A stretch of 64,000 bases of DNA from Candidatus Streptomyces philanthi (GTDB lineage Bacteria; Actinomycetota; Actinomycetes; Streptomycetales; Streptomycetaceae): NCBI GenBank assembly GCA_018114805.1, contig CP073042.1:6431501-6495500 (forward strand), in the 5' to 3' direction. A model generated the notes under the pieces. It ran no database searches. It worked only from the letters and a program-made list of their open reading frames with translations, and had not been told where the DNA came from. Positions 47,325 to 56,409 of the stretch are shown here, piece by piece. Position 1 is the first letter of the stretch. Each line of letters opens with the position of its first letter. Both the position numbers and the translations under genes were made by a program.

Positions 47325-47338
47325 TGGAACACGTTCTT
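47325..47338. promoter_or_regulatory. KstR/TetR-like operator before the beta-oxidation operon
   Basis: TGGAACACGTTCTT fits the pattern TnnAACnnGTTnnA of TetR-type lipid-catabolism regulators, apart from the last base. It lies 49 bp before the start of the first gene. Confidence 0.5.
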
Positions 47339-47386
47339 AGCATCAGCGGTGTTACAGCAAAATTGTTATAACGACGTGGGGGTCGG

Positions 47387-48527
47387 ATGACGGCAACACC
47401 ACACGGTCCGCTCACCGGGGTGCGGGTCGTGGAACTGGCAGGCATCGGCCCCGGCCCGTACGCGGCGATGGTGCTCGCCGACCTCGGCGCCGACGTGGTG
47501 CGCGTCGATCGCCCGGCCGGCGCCGGTCTGGGCATCGACCCGGCCCACGACATCACCAACCGCAACAAGCGCTCGGTGACCGTCGACCTCAAGTCCGCGC
47601 GGGGCCCGGAGATCGTGCTCGACCTCGCCGAGCGCGCCGACATCCTCATCGAGGGGCTGCGCCCCGGCGTCGCCGAGCGGCTCGGTGTCGGCCCCGACGC
47701 CTGCCTGGCCCGCAACCCGGCGCTGGTCTACGGCCGGATGACCGGCTGGGGTCAGGACGGCCCGCTGGCCCAGCGGGCCGGGCACGACATCGGCTACATC
47801 GCCATCGCGGGCGTCCTCGGCATGATCGGCTCGCCGAACAAGCCGCCGGCCATCCCCGCCAACCTCGTCGGGGACTGCGCGGGCGGCTCCCTCTACCTGG
47901 TCATCGGCGTCCTCGCGGCCCTCCAGCACGCCCGTACCCCGGGCGGTGCGGGCCAGGTCGTGGACGCCGCGATCGTGGACGGCACGGGTCCACCTGTCCT
48001 CGATGATCCACGGCATGCTGGCGGCCGGCGCGTGGCAGGACCGCAGGGGTGCCAACCTGCTCGACGGCGGCTGCCCGTTCTACGGCGTCTACGAGACCGC
48101 GGACGGCGGTCACATGGCGGTCGGTGCCTTGGAGCCGCGGTTCTACGCCGAGTTCGTCACCCTACTCGGCATCGCGGACCAGGCCCCCGAACAGGGCGAC
48201 ACGGCTCGCTGGGGCGAACTGCGCGAACAGGTGGCGGCCCGCTTCAAGACCCGTACCCGCGAGGAGTGGACTGAGGTGTTCGCGGTATCGGACGCCTGCG
48301 CCGCGCCCGTGCTCTCGCTGCGCGAGGCGCCGGCCCACCCGCACCTGGCCGCCCGCGGCACCTTCACCGAGCACGCCGGCATCGTCCAACCGGCCCCCGC
48401 GCCCCGCTTCTCGGCGACCCCCGGCAGCGTGCGCAGACCCCCGGCCCTGCCGGGCGCGCACACCGCCGAGGTCGCCCACGACTGGGGCCTGCCACACCTC
48501 GCCGACTCACCCGCCACCGGCCCGTGA
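47387..48527 (+). pseudogene. CaiB/BaiF CoA-transferase family, alpha-methylacyl-CoA racemase type, one frameshift
   Basis: Probable alpha-methylacyl-CoA racemase, which epimerises 2-methyl-branched acyl-CoAs for beta-oxidation. GIGPGPYAAMVLADLGADVV, DVDRP-like RVDRPAG and NRNKRSVTVDLKS mark the CoA-binding half. The catalytic His is in AGHDIGYIAIAG and Asp in GDCAGGSLYLVIG. An extra G near 47988 breaks the frame before VHLSSMIHGML. Then GGCPFYGVYETADGGHMAVG with EPRFY carries the family glutamate. First gene of the fatty-acid operon. Confidence 0.85.
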
Positions 48528-48600
48528 CGTCCAGACCCGTGAAGCCCTCTGGCCCGTGAAGCCCCAGGCCCGTAAAACCCCCGGGCCCGCGACCGGGCCC
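48519..48600. repeat. Degenerate direct repeats (about 17-bp period)
   Basis: Four imperfect copies around GGCCCGTGAAGCCC begin near 48519, 48534, 48551 and 48567 in the gap between the racemase and acyl-CoA dehydrogenase genes. Confidence 0.5.
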
Positions 48601-48689
48601 CGAGCCCCGCACCAGGGGGCCGCCACCGCACGCGGCCCTCGCCCCGCCCCGCACCGCCCGCCCGTACGGCAGCACCCGAGGAGAGACAC

Positions 48690-49829
48690 GTGAAGCGCCA
48701 GATCTTCGCCGCGGAACACGAGGCGTTCCGCGGGACCGTACGGACCTTCCTGGCCAAGGAGGTGTTGCCGCACTACGAGCGGTGGGAGGAGAACGGCATC
48801 GTGGACCGGGACGCCTGGCTCGCGGCCGGTCGGCAGGGGCTGCTCGGCTTCGCGGTGCCCGAGGAGTTCGGGGGCGGCGGCAACGAGGACTTCCGCTACA
48901 GCGCCTTGCTTGCCGAGGAGTTCACCCGCGCCGCGGCCCCCGGCTTCGAGCTCGGCCTGCACAACGACATCATCGGCCCGTACCTGACCTCGCTCGGCAC
49001 CGACGAGCAGAAGCGCAGCTGGCTGACCGGTTTCTGCAGCGGCGAGATCATCACGGCTATCGCCATGACCGAGCCCGGCGCCGGCTCCGACCTGCAAGGC
49101 ATCCGTACCAGCGCCGAGGACCTGGGCGACCACTGGGTGTTGAACGGCTCCAAGACGTTCATCTCCAACGGCATCCTGGCCGATCTCGTCGTCGTCGCCA
49201 AGACCACCCCCGAGGGCGGGGCGCACGGGCTGAGCCTGCTGGTGGTCGAGCGCGGCATGGCCGGCTTCGAGCGGGGCCGCAACCTCGCCAAGATCGGACA
49301 GAAGTCCCAGGACACCCCCGAACTGTTCTTCAACGACGTGGTCGTGCCCGAGGAGAACCTGCTCGGCGAGTTGAACGGCGCGTTCGTCCACCTCATGACC
49401 AACCTCGCCCAGGAGCGGCTGAACATCGCGGTCGCCTCCATCGCCGGGGCCGAGCACGTCCTGGAGATGACGACGAACTACGTCAAGGAGCGCGAGGCGT
49501 TCGGCCGGCCGCTGGCCAAGCTCCAGCACGTGCGCTTCGAGATCGCCGAGATGGCCACCGAATGCGCCGTCACCCGCACCTTCGTGGATCGCTGCATCGT
49601 GGACCACGACGCCGGGGAGCTTGACGCCGCCCACGCCTCGATGGCCAAGTGGTGGGCGAGCGAGCTCCAGAAGCGGGTCACCGACCGCTGCCTCCAGCTC
49701 CACGGCGGCTACGGCGACATGGCCGAATATCCCATCGCCCGGGCGTTCACCGACGGCCGCATCCAGACGATCTACGGCGGCACCACCGAGATCATGAAGG
49801 AGATCATCGGCCGGTCCCTGCTCTCCTGA
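48690..49829 (+). CDS. Acyl-CoA dehydrogenase
   Basis: Intact 379-residue FAD enzyme introducing the alpha,beta double bond into acyl-CoA. GFAVPEEFGGGGNEDFRYSA, AMTEPGAGSDLQGIRT, LNGSKTFISNG and the C-terminal LQLHGGYGDMAEYPIAR are family motifs; the catalytic Glu lies in YGGTTEIMKEI. Start GTG at 48690 with ribosome binding site GAGGAGAG 7 bp before. Second gene of the beta-oxidation operon. Confidence 0.95.
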   Translation: MKRQIFAAEHEAFRGTVRTFLAKEVLPHYERWEENGIVDRDAWLAAGRQGLLGFAVPEEFGGGGNEDFRYSALLAEEFTRAAAPGFELGLHNDIIGPYLTSLGTDEQKRSWLTGFCSGEIITAIAMTEPGAGSDLQGIRTSAEDLGDHWVLNGSKTFISNGILADLVVVAKTTPEGGAHGLSLLVVERGMAGFERGRNLAKIGQKSQDTPELFFNDVVVPEENLLGELNGAFVHLMTNLAQERLNIAVASIAGAEHVLEMTTNYVKEREAFGRPLAKLQHVRFEIAEMATECAVTRTFVDRCIVDHDAGELDAAHASMAKWWASELQKRVTDRCLQLHGGYGDMAEYPIARAFTDGRIQTIYGGTTEIMKEIIGRSLLS

Positions 49830-49907
49830 CCCACCCGCCCCCGGCGAGCGCGGACGCTCCGAATCCGGTGGCAGACCCCGTACCGCTCTCCCCGAAAGGC
49901 TTCCGAC

Positions 49908-51122
49908 GTGAGCACCGAAGCGTACGTGTACGACGCGATCCGCACCCCGCGCGGGCGCGGGAAGGCCGCCGGCTCCCTGCACGGCACCAAGCCCATCGAC
50001 CTGGTGGTCGGCCTCATCCACGAACTCCGCCACCGGCTGCCCGACCTGGACCCGGCGGCCATTGACGACATCGTCCTCGGCGTCGTCGCCCCCCTCGGCG
50101 ACCAGGGTTCGGACATCGCCAAGGTGGCGGCCATCGCCGCCGGCCTGCCCGACACCGTCGCCGGCGTGCAGGAGAACCGCTTCTGTGCCTCCGGCCTCGA
50201 AGCGGTCAACATGGCGGCGGCCAAGGTCCGCTCGGGCTGGGAGGACCTCGTCCTGGCCGGCGGCGTCGAGTCCATGTCACGGGTGCCGATGGGCTCCGAC
50301 GGCGGTGCCTGGTTCGGCGACCCGATGACCAACCTGGAGACCGGCTTCGTCCCGCAGGGCATCAGCGCCGACCTCATCGCCACCGTCGAGGGGTTCAGCC
50401 GCGACGACGTGGACTCCTACGCCGCGCTGTCCCAGGAGCGGGCCGCCGAGGCGTGGAAGGACGGCCGCTTCGAGCGCTCCGTCGTCCCCGTCCGCGACCG
50501 CAACGGCCTGGTCGTCCTCGACCACGACGAGCACATGCGACCCGGCACCACGCCGGAGTCGCTCGCCGGCCTCAAGCCCTCCTTCGCCACCATCGGTAAG
50601 ATGGGCGGCTTCGACGCGGTGGCGCTCCAGGAGTACCACTGGGTCGAGGCGATCGACCATGTCCACCACGCCGGCAACTCCTCCGGCATCGTGGACGGCT
50701 CGGCGCTGGTGGCCATCGGCAGCCGCGAGGTGGGCGAGCGGTACGGGCTGACGCCGCGCGCCTGCATCGTCTCCGCCGCCGTCTCCGGCTCCGATCCGAC
50801 CATCATGCTCACCGGGCCCGCCCCCGCCTCCCGCAAGGCGCTGGCCAAGGCCGGGCTGAGCGTCGAGGACATCGATCTGTTCGAGATCAACGAGGCGTTC
50901 GCCGCGGTCGTGCTGCGCTACGTCAAGGACATGGGCATCAGCCTCGACAAGGTCAACGTCAACGGCGGCGCCATCGCGATGGGCCACCCGCTCGGCGCCA
51001 CCGGCGCCATCCTGCTCGGCACCGTCATCGACGAACTGGAACGGCGCCACCAGCGGTACGGCCTGATCACGCTGTGCGTGGGCGGCGGCATGGGCATCGC
51101 CACCGTCGTCGAGCGCGTCTGA
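49908..51122 (+). CDS. fadA: Acetyl-CoA C-acyltransferase (thiolase)
   Basis: Intact 404-residue thiolase carrying out the last step of beta-oxidation. The nucleophilic Cys is in NRFCASGLEAVNMAA, the catalytic His in NGGAIAMGHPLGATGA and the second Cys in LCVGGGMG. Start GTG at 49908 after CCCGAAAGG. It is 35 bp upstream of the FadB gene and matches the FadA partner of a trifunctional complex. Confidence 0.95.
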   Translation: MSTEAYVYDAIRTPRGRGKAAGSLHGTKPIDLVVGLIHELRHRLPDLDPAAIDDIVLGVVAPLGDQGSDIAKVAAIAAGLPDTVAGVQENRFCASGLEAVNMAAAKVRSGWEDLVLAGGVESMSRVPMGSDGGAWFGDPMTNLETGFVPQGISADLIATVEGFSRDDVDSYAALSQERAAEAWKDGRFERSVVPVRDRNGLVVLDHDEHMRPGTTPESLAGLKPSFATIGKMGGFDAVALQEYHWVEAIDHVHHAGNSSGIVDGSALVAIGSREVGERYGLTPRACIVSAAVSGSDPTIMLTGPAPASRKALAKAGLSVEDIDLFEINEAFAAVVLRYVKDMGISLDKVNVNGGAIAMGHPLGATGAILLGTVIDELERRHQRYGLITLCVGGGMGIATVVERV

Positions 51123-51157
51123 CCGCCCGCCGCCAACCCCCATACGGAGACAGACAG

Positions 51158-53338
51158 ATGAGCGCCGAGCCCACCACCATCCGCTGGGAACAGGACGACA
51201 CGGGCGTGGTCACCCTAGTCTTGGACGACCCGGACCAGTCGGCCAACACGATGAACTCCGCCTTCAAGGCGTCGCTGACCGCCGTCGCCGACCGCCTGGA
51301 GGCCGAGCGGGACTCCGTCCGCGGCATCATCGTCACCTCGGCCAAGAAGACCTTCTTCGCCGGCGGCGACCTGCGCGAACTGATCGCCGTCACCCCCGAG
51401 CACGCGCAACAGGTCTTCGACGCTAGCCGCGAACTCAAGCGCGACCTGCGTCGCATCGAGACCCTCGGCAAGCCGATCGTCGCGGCCATCAACGGCGCTG
51501 CACTCGGCGGTGGTTACGAGATCGCCCTGGCCTGCCACCACCGCGTCGCCCTGGAGACCTCCGGCAGCAAGATCGGCCTGCCCGAGGTCACCCTCGGCCT
51601 GCTGCCCGGCGGCGGTGGTGTGGTCCGCACCGTACGCCTGCTCGGCATCACCGACGCGCTGCTCAAGGTGCTGCTCCAGGGCACACAGTACAGCCCGGCC
51701 AGGGCCCTTGAGGCCGGCCTGGTGCACGAACTCGCCGCCGAACGGAACGAGTTGTTCGCCAAGGCGCGGGCGTTCATCAACGACCACCCCGAGTCCCGCC
51801 AGCCCTGGGACACCGACGGCTACAAGATCCCCGGCGGCACCCCGGCCCACCCTAAGTTCGCGGCCAACCTGCCGGCGTACCCGGCCAATCTGCGCAAGCA
51901 CTTGAACGGCGCCCACTACCCGGCCCCGCGCAACATCATGGCCGCCGCGGTCGAGGGCTCCCAGGTGGACTTCGAGACCGCGCAGACCATCGAGGCCCGG
52001 TACTTCACCGAGCTGGTCACCGGCCAGATCGCCAAGAACATGACGCAGGCGTTCTTCTTCGACCTCCAGGCGGTCAACTCCGGCGCCAACCGGCCAGCGG
52101 GCATCGAGCCGCACACCGTGCGCAAGGTCGCGGTGCTCGGCGCCGGCATGATGGGCGCCGGCATCGCCTACTCCTGCGCCAAGGCCGGCATCGAGGTCGT
52201 GCTCAAGGACGTCAGCCAGGAGGCGGCCGACAAGGGCGAGGGCTACTCCGAGAAGCTGTGCGCCAAGGCCGTCTCGCGCGGCCGTATGACCCAGGACAAG
52301 GCGGACGCGCTGCTCGCCCGCATCACCCCGACCGCCGACCCGCGGGACCTGGCCGGCTGTGACACGGTGATCGAGGCCGTCTTCGAGGACACCGCGCTCA
52401 AGCACAAGGTGTTCCAGGAGATCCAGGACATCGTGGAGCCGGACGCGCTGCTGTGCTCCAACACCTCCACGCTGCCCATCACCCTGCTCGCCGAGTGCCT
52501 GGAGCGCCCGGTCGACTTCGTCGGCCTGCACTTCTTCTCGCCGGTGGACAAGATGCCGCTGGTGGAGATCATCAAGGGCGGCAAGACCGGCGAGGCCGCG
52601 CTGGCCCGCGCGTTCGACCTGGTCCGGCAGATCCAGAAGACCCCCATCGTGGTCAACGACTCCCGCGGCTTCTTCACCTCGCGCGTCATCGGCCACTTCA
52701 TCAACGAGGGCGTCTCGATGCTCGCCGAGGGCGTCCCGGCCGCTACCATCGAGCAGGCCGCGGGCCAGGCCGGCTACCCGGCCAAGGTGCTCTCGCTCAT
52801 GGACGAGCTGACCCTGACGCTGCCGCGCCGGATCCGCGAGGAGACCAAGCGGGCCGTCGAAGAGGCGGGCGGCGTGTGGGAGACGCACCCCGCGGAGGCG
52901 GTCATCGACCGCATGGTGCTGGAGTTCGAGCGCCCGGGCCGCAGCGGCGGCGCCGGCTTCTACGACTACGTGGACGGCAAGCGGGCGGGGCTGTGGCCCG
53001 GACTGGCCGAGCACTTCGGCCCCGCTGGGAAAACCCCCGAGGTGCCCTTCGAGGACCTGAAGGAGCGCATGTTGTTCGCCGAGGCGCTGGACACCGTGCG
53101 CTGCGTCGAGGAGGGCGTGCTCACCTCGGTCGCCGACGCCAACATTGGCTCCATCTTCGGCATCGGCTTCCCGGCCTGGACCGGCGGCGTCCTCCAGTAC
53201 ATCAACGGCTGCGCGGGCGGCCTGCCCGGCTTCGTCGCCCGCGCCCGCGAACTCCAGGCCGCCTACGGCGACCGCTTCGCCCCACCGGCCCTGCTGGTGG
53301 AGAAGGCCGAGCGGGGAGAGCGGTTCGCCGACGCGTAG
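51158..53338 (+). CDS. fadB: Multifunctional fatty-acid oxidation protein (enoyl-CoA hydratase/3-hydroxyacyl-CoA dehydrogenase)
   Basis: Intact 726-residue FadB/FadJ-like alpha subunit. The N-terminal crotonase domain has KKTFFAGGDLRELI and NGAALGGGYEIALACHHRVA with the glutamates in GLPEVTLGLLPGGGG. The NAD-binding motif VAVLGAGMMGAGIAY begins near residue 325. GLHFFSPVDKMPLVEII has the catalytic His, with NDSRGFFTSRV after it. Start ATG at 51158 behind ACGGAGAC. With FadA it completes hydration, oxidation and thiolysis of acyl-CoA. Confidence 0.96.
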   Translation: MSAEPTTIRWEQDDTGVVTLVLDDPDQSANTMNSAFKASLTAVADRLEAERDSVRGIIVTSAKKTFFAGGDLRELIAVTPEHAQQVFDASRELKRDLRRIETLGKPIVAAINGAALGGGYEIALACHHRVALETSGSKIGLPEVTLGLLPGGGGVVRTVRLLGITDALLKVLLQGTQYSPARALEAGLVHELAAERNELFAKARAFINDHPESRQPWDTDGYKIPGGTPAHPKFAANLPAYPANLRKHLNGAHYPAPRNIMAAAVEGSQVDFETAQTIEARYFTELVTGQIAKNMTQAFFFDLQAVNSGANRPAGIEPHTVRKVAVLGAGMMGAGIAYSCAKAGIEVVLKDVSQEAADKGEGYSEKLCAKAVSRGRMTQDKADALLARITPTADPRDLAGCDTVIEAVFEDTALKHKVFQEIQDIVEPDALLCSNTSTLPITLLAECLERPVDFVGLHFFSPVDKMPLVEIIKGGKTGEAALARAFDLVRQIQKTPIVVNDSRGFFTSRVIGHFINEGVSMLAEGVPAATIEQAAGQAGYPAKVLSLMDELTLTLPRRIREETKRAVEEAGGVWETHPAEAVIDRMVLEFERPGRSGGAGFYDYVDGKRAGLWPGLAEHFGPAGKTPEVPFEDLKERMLFAEALDTVRCVEEGVLTSVADANIGSIFGIGFPAWTGGVLQYINGCAGGLPGFVARARELQAAYGDRFAPPALLVEKAERGERFADA

Positions 53339-53364
53339 CGCCCAGCCGGCGCCCGGCCCCACCC

Positions 53365-53393
53365 TCGCCGGATGGCGCGTGCTGGTCCGGCGA
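53365..53393 (+). terminator. Hairpin after the beta-oxidation operon
   Basis: TCGCCGGA (53365-53372) pairs with TCCGGCGA (53386-53393), starting 27 bp after the FadB stop. Confidence 0.5.
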
Positions 53394-53444
53394 CGAGGCG
53401 TACCGCCGTCGAGGCGCCGGGCCAGGGCGCGGGCGTCGGCCCGC

Positions 53445-53636
53445 TCAGCGGCGTCCGCGCCTGACGCGTTCGGCCTGGATCAGCCCCTCCATCAGGTTCC
53501 TCGGGTCCACCGTGTACGCGGTGTCGTCGAGGGTGACGTAGTCCCGGGTGCCGAGCGGGAGGCCGAGTGTGGCGAGTTCGGTGGCCGGCCGTGCGAAGGC
53601 CACGCGCTTGTCGGGCTCGCCCTGGTAGCTCGTCAC
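53445..53636 (-). CDS. Small hypothetical protein
   Basis: 63-residue ORF beginning MTSYQGEPDKRVAFARPATE and ending QAERVRRGRR. The central LGLPLGTRDYVTLDDTAYTVD and DPRNLMEGLIQ look like a folded small domain; no membrane segment or Cys. No family recognised and no strong ribosome binding site, so the call is tentative. It is divergent from the esterase gene with the dyad 53645-53666 between them. Confidence 0.45.
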   Translation of the reverse strand: MTSYQGEPDKRVAFARPATELATLGLPLGTRDYVTLDDTAYTVDPRNLMEGLIQAERVRRGRR

Positions 53637-53644
53637 GGTCTCTT

Positions 53645-53666
53645 GACCTCAACCGGGCTTGAGGTC
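53645..53666. promoter_or_regulatory. Inverted repeat GACCTCAA-N6-TTGAGGTC
   Basis: Perfect 8-bp arms around a 6-bp centre, located just before the small ORF start and 58 bp before the esterase start. Operator candidate for the divergent pair. Confidence 0.45.
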
Positions 53667-53723
53667 GGACGATCTTCTGGGGCGGTCCGCAGGAAGCGGA
53701 GCTCGGCGATGAGGGGCGGGCCG

Positions 53724-54228
53724 ATGGAGACAGTGACCGAATGGATCGAGAAAAACTCCCATCCGCTCACGAAGCAGGAGGCCGGACGAGCCACTGGACG
53801 ATCTGCGGCCGCTCGCCCCGCTGGTGCGGGACGCCAAGATCGTGGCGCTTGGAGCCTCTGCCCGACAGACACGCGAACTGTCGGAAGTGGCGCATCGCAT
53901 CGTGCGGCTGCTGGTGGAAGAAGAGGGGTTCCGCTCCCTTGCCCTGGAGGGCGACGACCCCGGTCGCCTCGGCTTGGACGTCTACGTCGCCACCGGCGAC
54001 GGCGATCCCCGTGCGTCGCTGGGAAAGGCACGGTCGTTCTGGCGGACCGCCGAGATCCTCGCTCTCGTCCACTGGATGCGGTCCTACAACAAGCGTCACC
54101 CAGGCGACCCAGTACGTTTCGCGCGGTCCCCCGTCGAACCGGTGCGGCACCCTACACGGCTCGACGGTCTGGCCGAACTGGAACGCACGCTGGCCGACGG
54201 GGTGAGTTGGTGGCAGCGGCTCAGCGGC
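53724..54228 (+). pseudogene. Erythromycin-esterase-family protein, 5' part (interrupted by IS)
   Basis: Member of the erythromycin esterase/succinoglycan-type family (PF05139). METVTEWIEKNSHPLT starts in one frame; after a break near 53780 the protein reads DEPLDDLRPLAPLVRD, IVALGASARQTRELSEVAHR and LVEEEGFRSLALEGDDPGR. It stops making sense after LADGVSWWQRLSG at 54228. The continuation HKVVYWGGMAHTAVG is found at 56410, beyond the insertion element and in the matching frame. Ribosome binding site GAGGGG before ATG 53724. Substrate is unknown. Confidence 0.78.
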
Positions 54229-54254
54229 TGCGCGGAAGCCGTGCGCAAACAACC

Positions 54255-55079
54255 TTATGGTTCCGCACGGGTATTCGATTCCTCCCTGGCCTCGACATAC
54301 TCGACATAGCGGAGAAGTTCCTCCGCGCTATGAAACCGTTGTGCCCGGTGAACGGGGGTGGGGTTGCATCCGTCTCCTTTGAGGAGCGGGCGCAGTTCCA
54401 CAAGCGCGTTGCCGATGGTTCGAGGGCTTACCTTGAACAGTTCGGCGATTACCGGACGGGTGGCGACCTGTCGCATGGCGAGAATCGCGGCAAGAACGCG
54501 GCCCTCGTTGGTGATCTTGTTGTAGATGACTGTGCCCGGGTCCTTCTTCAGCTCGGCTCCGCGTCGGTTGTGTCGCATTTCTTGGAGCCGGGCTTGGTAC
54601 CGAGTAGCCAAGCGCGTGGTGATGGCATCGAGTTCGGCATGGCTCATACCCGTGATGGCCGGATGCCGCAGTGCTTCTTGAGGGTGGATTTCCTGGAGGG
54701 AGCCGGCAGAAGCGACAAAGTCCCGGACGGCTTGCGTGGTGGTAAGCCTGAGGTCGATGGCGCGCACTGTGTGGTTGTGTTCTGTCAGGAGGGCTCGGGT
54801 CTCCCGCATGGGTTTCTGGAGGCCGCTTCGGGTTACTCCGAGGAGGTCCTGAAGAACGGGCATCGTGCAGATCCCGCGGAGATAGACGAGCGTGGCCACA
54901 GTCCGGGCTGCAGGCGTGATCACCGTCATCCCGCCTGCCCCTTTCATACGTCGTCGTTTCCCGCCTCGTCGGTCGTAGTTCCGTTGCTCGGCCTTGGCCG
55001 CCTGGGCTGGCTCCAGAAGCGCGATAAGCTGGGCCAGTTCATCCCGAGTCATCCCGGTCATCACGGGGTGGGAGAGCAT
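54255..55079 (-). CDS. Second ORF of the insertion sequence, internally duplicated HTH-like protein
   Basis: Intact 274-residue protein downstream of the transposase and overlapping it by 19 nt. It contains two homologous blocks of about 110 residues: HPVMTGMTRDELAQLIALL with VYLRGICTMPVLQDLLGVT, and HPAITGMSHAELDAITTRL with LAMRQVATRPVIAELFKVSP. Each block ends in a predicted HTH (TRSGLQKPMRETRALL; PRTIGNALVELRPLL). A DNA-binding accessory role in transposition is inference. I do not recognise a named family. Confidence 0.7.
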   Translation of the reverse strand: MLSHPVMTGMTRDELAQLIALLEPAQAAKAEQRNYDRRGGKRRRMKGAGGMTVITPAARTVATLVYLRGICTMPVLQDLLGVTRSGLQKPMRETRALLTEHNHTVRAIDLRLTTTQAVRDFVASAGSLQEIHPQEALRHPAITGMSHAELDAITTRLATRYQARLQEMRHNRRGAELKKDPGTVIYNKITNEGRVLAAILAMRQVATRPVIAELFKVSPRTIGNALVELRPLLKGDGCNPTPVHRAQRFHSAEELLRYVEYVEAREESNTRAEP

Positions 55080-56338
55080 CTCCAGGACTTCCGACTGGAT
55101 GGACCTGGGTTTCTGCTTGCCGCAGGCGCAGTGCAGTGATCGTGCGGGTCGATGGTGTAGTTCCAGGCGCCGTGAGTGTCGTGTGGCTGGATCGGCAAGG
55201 AGTCCAAGTACTCCTTGCTCACCGTGACCCCGATCGGATAGGAGCGTGTGTCGAGTTCGGCTTCGACGCGCAGGCCGGAGCGAGTGCGGGTGGATTCGAT
55301 GGTTTTGATGACGACTTCGTGGCTGGTCAGCGGGCGTCCGCGCCAGTTCATGGTGATGTGAGAGAAGAGGCGGTGCTCGACCTTATTCCACTTCGATGTT
55401 CCAGGCGGAAAGTGGCAGACGGTAATAGCCAAGCCGGTTTCCTCGGCCAGAGCTGCGAGTTCAGACTTCCAAAGTCGGTATCGCGGAGAGTTCGAGCTGC
55501 CGGAGTCCGCCGTGATGAGAAGGCGCTTGGCGCTCGGATAGTCGGTCTTGCCGCGGTTATCCCACCATCGGCGAATAGAAGCGACCGCGAAGGCCGATGT
55601 GTCGTGCTCCACACCGACATTGACCCAGCCCGTGTTGGCCCCGATGTCGTAGATCCCGTAGGGGATGACCTGTTGGATCTCGCCGCGCCAGAACAGAGAG
55701 TGATCTTCTACGTGGATCGGCTCTCCCTTTGGGCGCCACTCTCGCCCCGGGTTGTGGAACCGACCGACCATCTCCTTTTTCTTCGTATCAACGCTGATGA
55801 CCGGCTCGCCCGCCGCCTGATGTTCCTTGACTTGGCTGTTGATGTAATGGAACTGGGCGTCTCGGTCAGGGTGTTGCTTTCCCTCCAGGGTCTTGGCGTT
55901 GCCCTGAAGACTGAACCCGTTCTCATGCAGCAGTTTCCCGACCGTGGTCGCGGAGACTGGATGCCCCTTTTGGGTCAGCTCGTCGGCGAGATGCCGCAGC
56001 GACTTGGTCGTCCACCTCAAGGGCGACATGGGATCGCCTCGCTCATCCGGCTCGACCAACGCCAAGAGGGCAGGCAGCAGTCCTGGGTCCTTCGAGGCTG
56101 CGTTCTTGCGGCCGCCTCCAGGGCGTCGAACGCGACCACCTGGAAAGGGCGACGGTTCATCTGCGAGTTCGGCGATGCCTTTACGCACCGTCGTTTCGCT
56201 GACACCAGTCGCGTGGGACACCGCACGTATTCCGCCATGCCCAAGCTCACGGGCCTCTGCGGCCAGCAGCAACCGCCTCTGCCGTTCGTTGAGATGGGGG
56301 AGCAACGTGCCCAACCGCGAGGCAAGTTGTTGGGACAT
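55061..56338 (-). CDS. ISAzo13-family transposase
   Basis: Intact DDE transposase of about 425 residues. An N-terminal HTH (GGIRAVSHATGVSETTVRKG) precedes the catalytic core: first Asp in VISVDTKKKEMVG, second Asp in LLITADSGSSN, and Glu in GTSKWNKVEHRLFSHI. Start ATG at 56338 (MSQQLASRLG), with an in-frame GTG at 56356 as alternative. With all three acidic residues present, the enzyme may be active. Confidence 0.88.
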   Translation of the reverse strand: MSQQLASRLGTLLPHLNERQRRLLLAAEARELGHGGIRAVSHATGVSETTVRKGIAELADEPSPFPGGRVRRPGGGRKNAASKDPGLLPALLALVEPDERGDPMSPLRWTTKSLRHLADELTQKGHPVSATTVGKLLHENGFSLQGNAKTLEGKQHPDRDAQFHYINSQVKEHQAAGEPVISVDTKKKEMVGRFHNPGREWRPKGEPIHVEDHSLFWRGEIQQVIPYGIYDIGANTGWVNVGVEHDTSAFAVASIRRWWDNRGKTDYPSAKRLLITADSGSSNSPRYRLWKSELAALAEETGLAITVCHFPPGTSKWNKVEHRLFSHITMNWRGRPLTSHEVVIKTIESTRTRSGLRVEAELDTRSYPIGVTVSKEYLDSLPIQPHDTHGAWNYTIDPHDHCTAPAASRNPGPSSRKSWRCSPTP

Positions 56339-56409
56339 CGACTGAGATATGACCACGCAAGATCAACGATCATGGAGCCCGCACAGCAACGCGTTGTTTC
56401 CAGACGGCT

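Larger units (their letters stand above)
46773..47386. other. Intergenic region with terminator and beta-oxidation promoter
   Basis: About 610 bp without a recognisable gene. It contains the terminator at 46817-46833 and, at the right end, a regulatory dyad (47325-47338) and the promoter region of the CoA-transferase operon. Confidence 0.5.
54236..56409 (-). mobile_element. ISAzo13-family insertion sequence with two ORFs
   Basis: About 2.17 kb element inside the esterase gene. Its ends are imperfect inverted repeats: AAGCCGTGCGCAAACAAC at the left and AAGCCGTCTGGAAACAAC as the reverse complement of the right end (15 of 18 identical). Both ORFs point to the minus strand. Removing 54229-56409 (2181 bp, a multiple of three) rejoins the esterase in frame as WWQRLSG-HKVVYWGG. 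I could not identify an obvious target-site duplication, so the exact ends may be a few bases off. Its GC content is lower than that of the flanks. Confidence 0.8.

Noticed and set aside
54255..56338. Programmed frameshifting between the two IS ORFs
   Set aside because: Each ORF has its own start and complete domain structure, and there is no slippery sequence at the 19-nt overlap.
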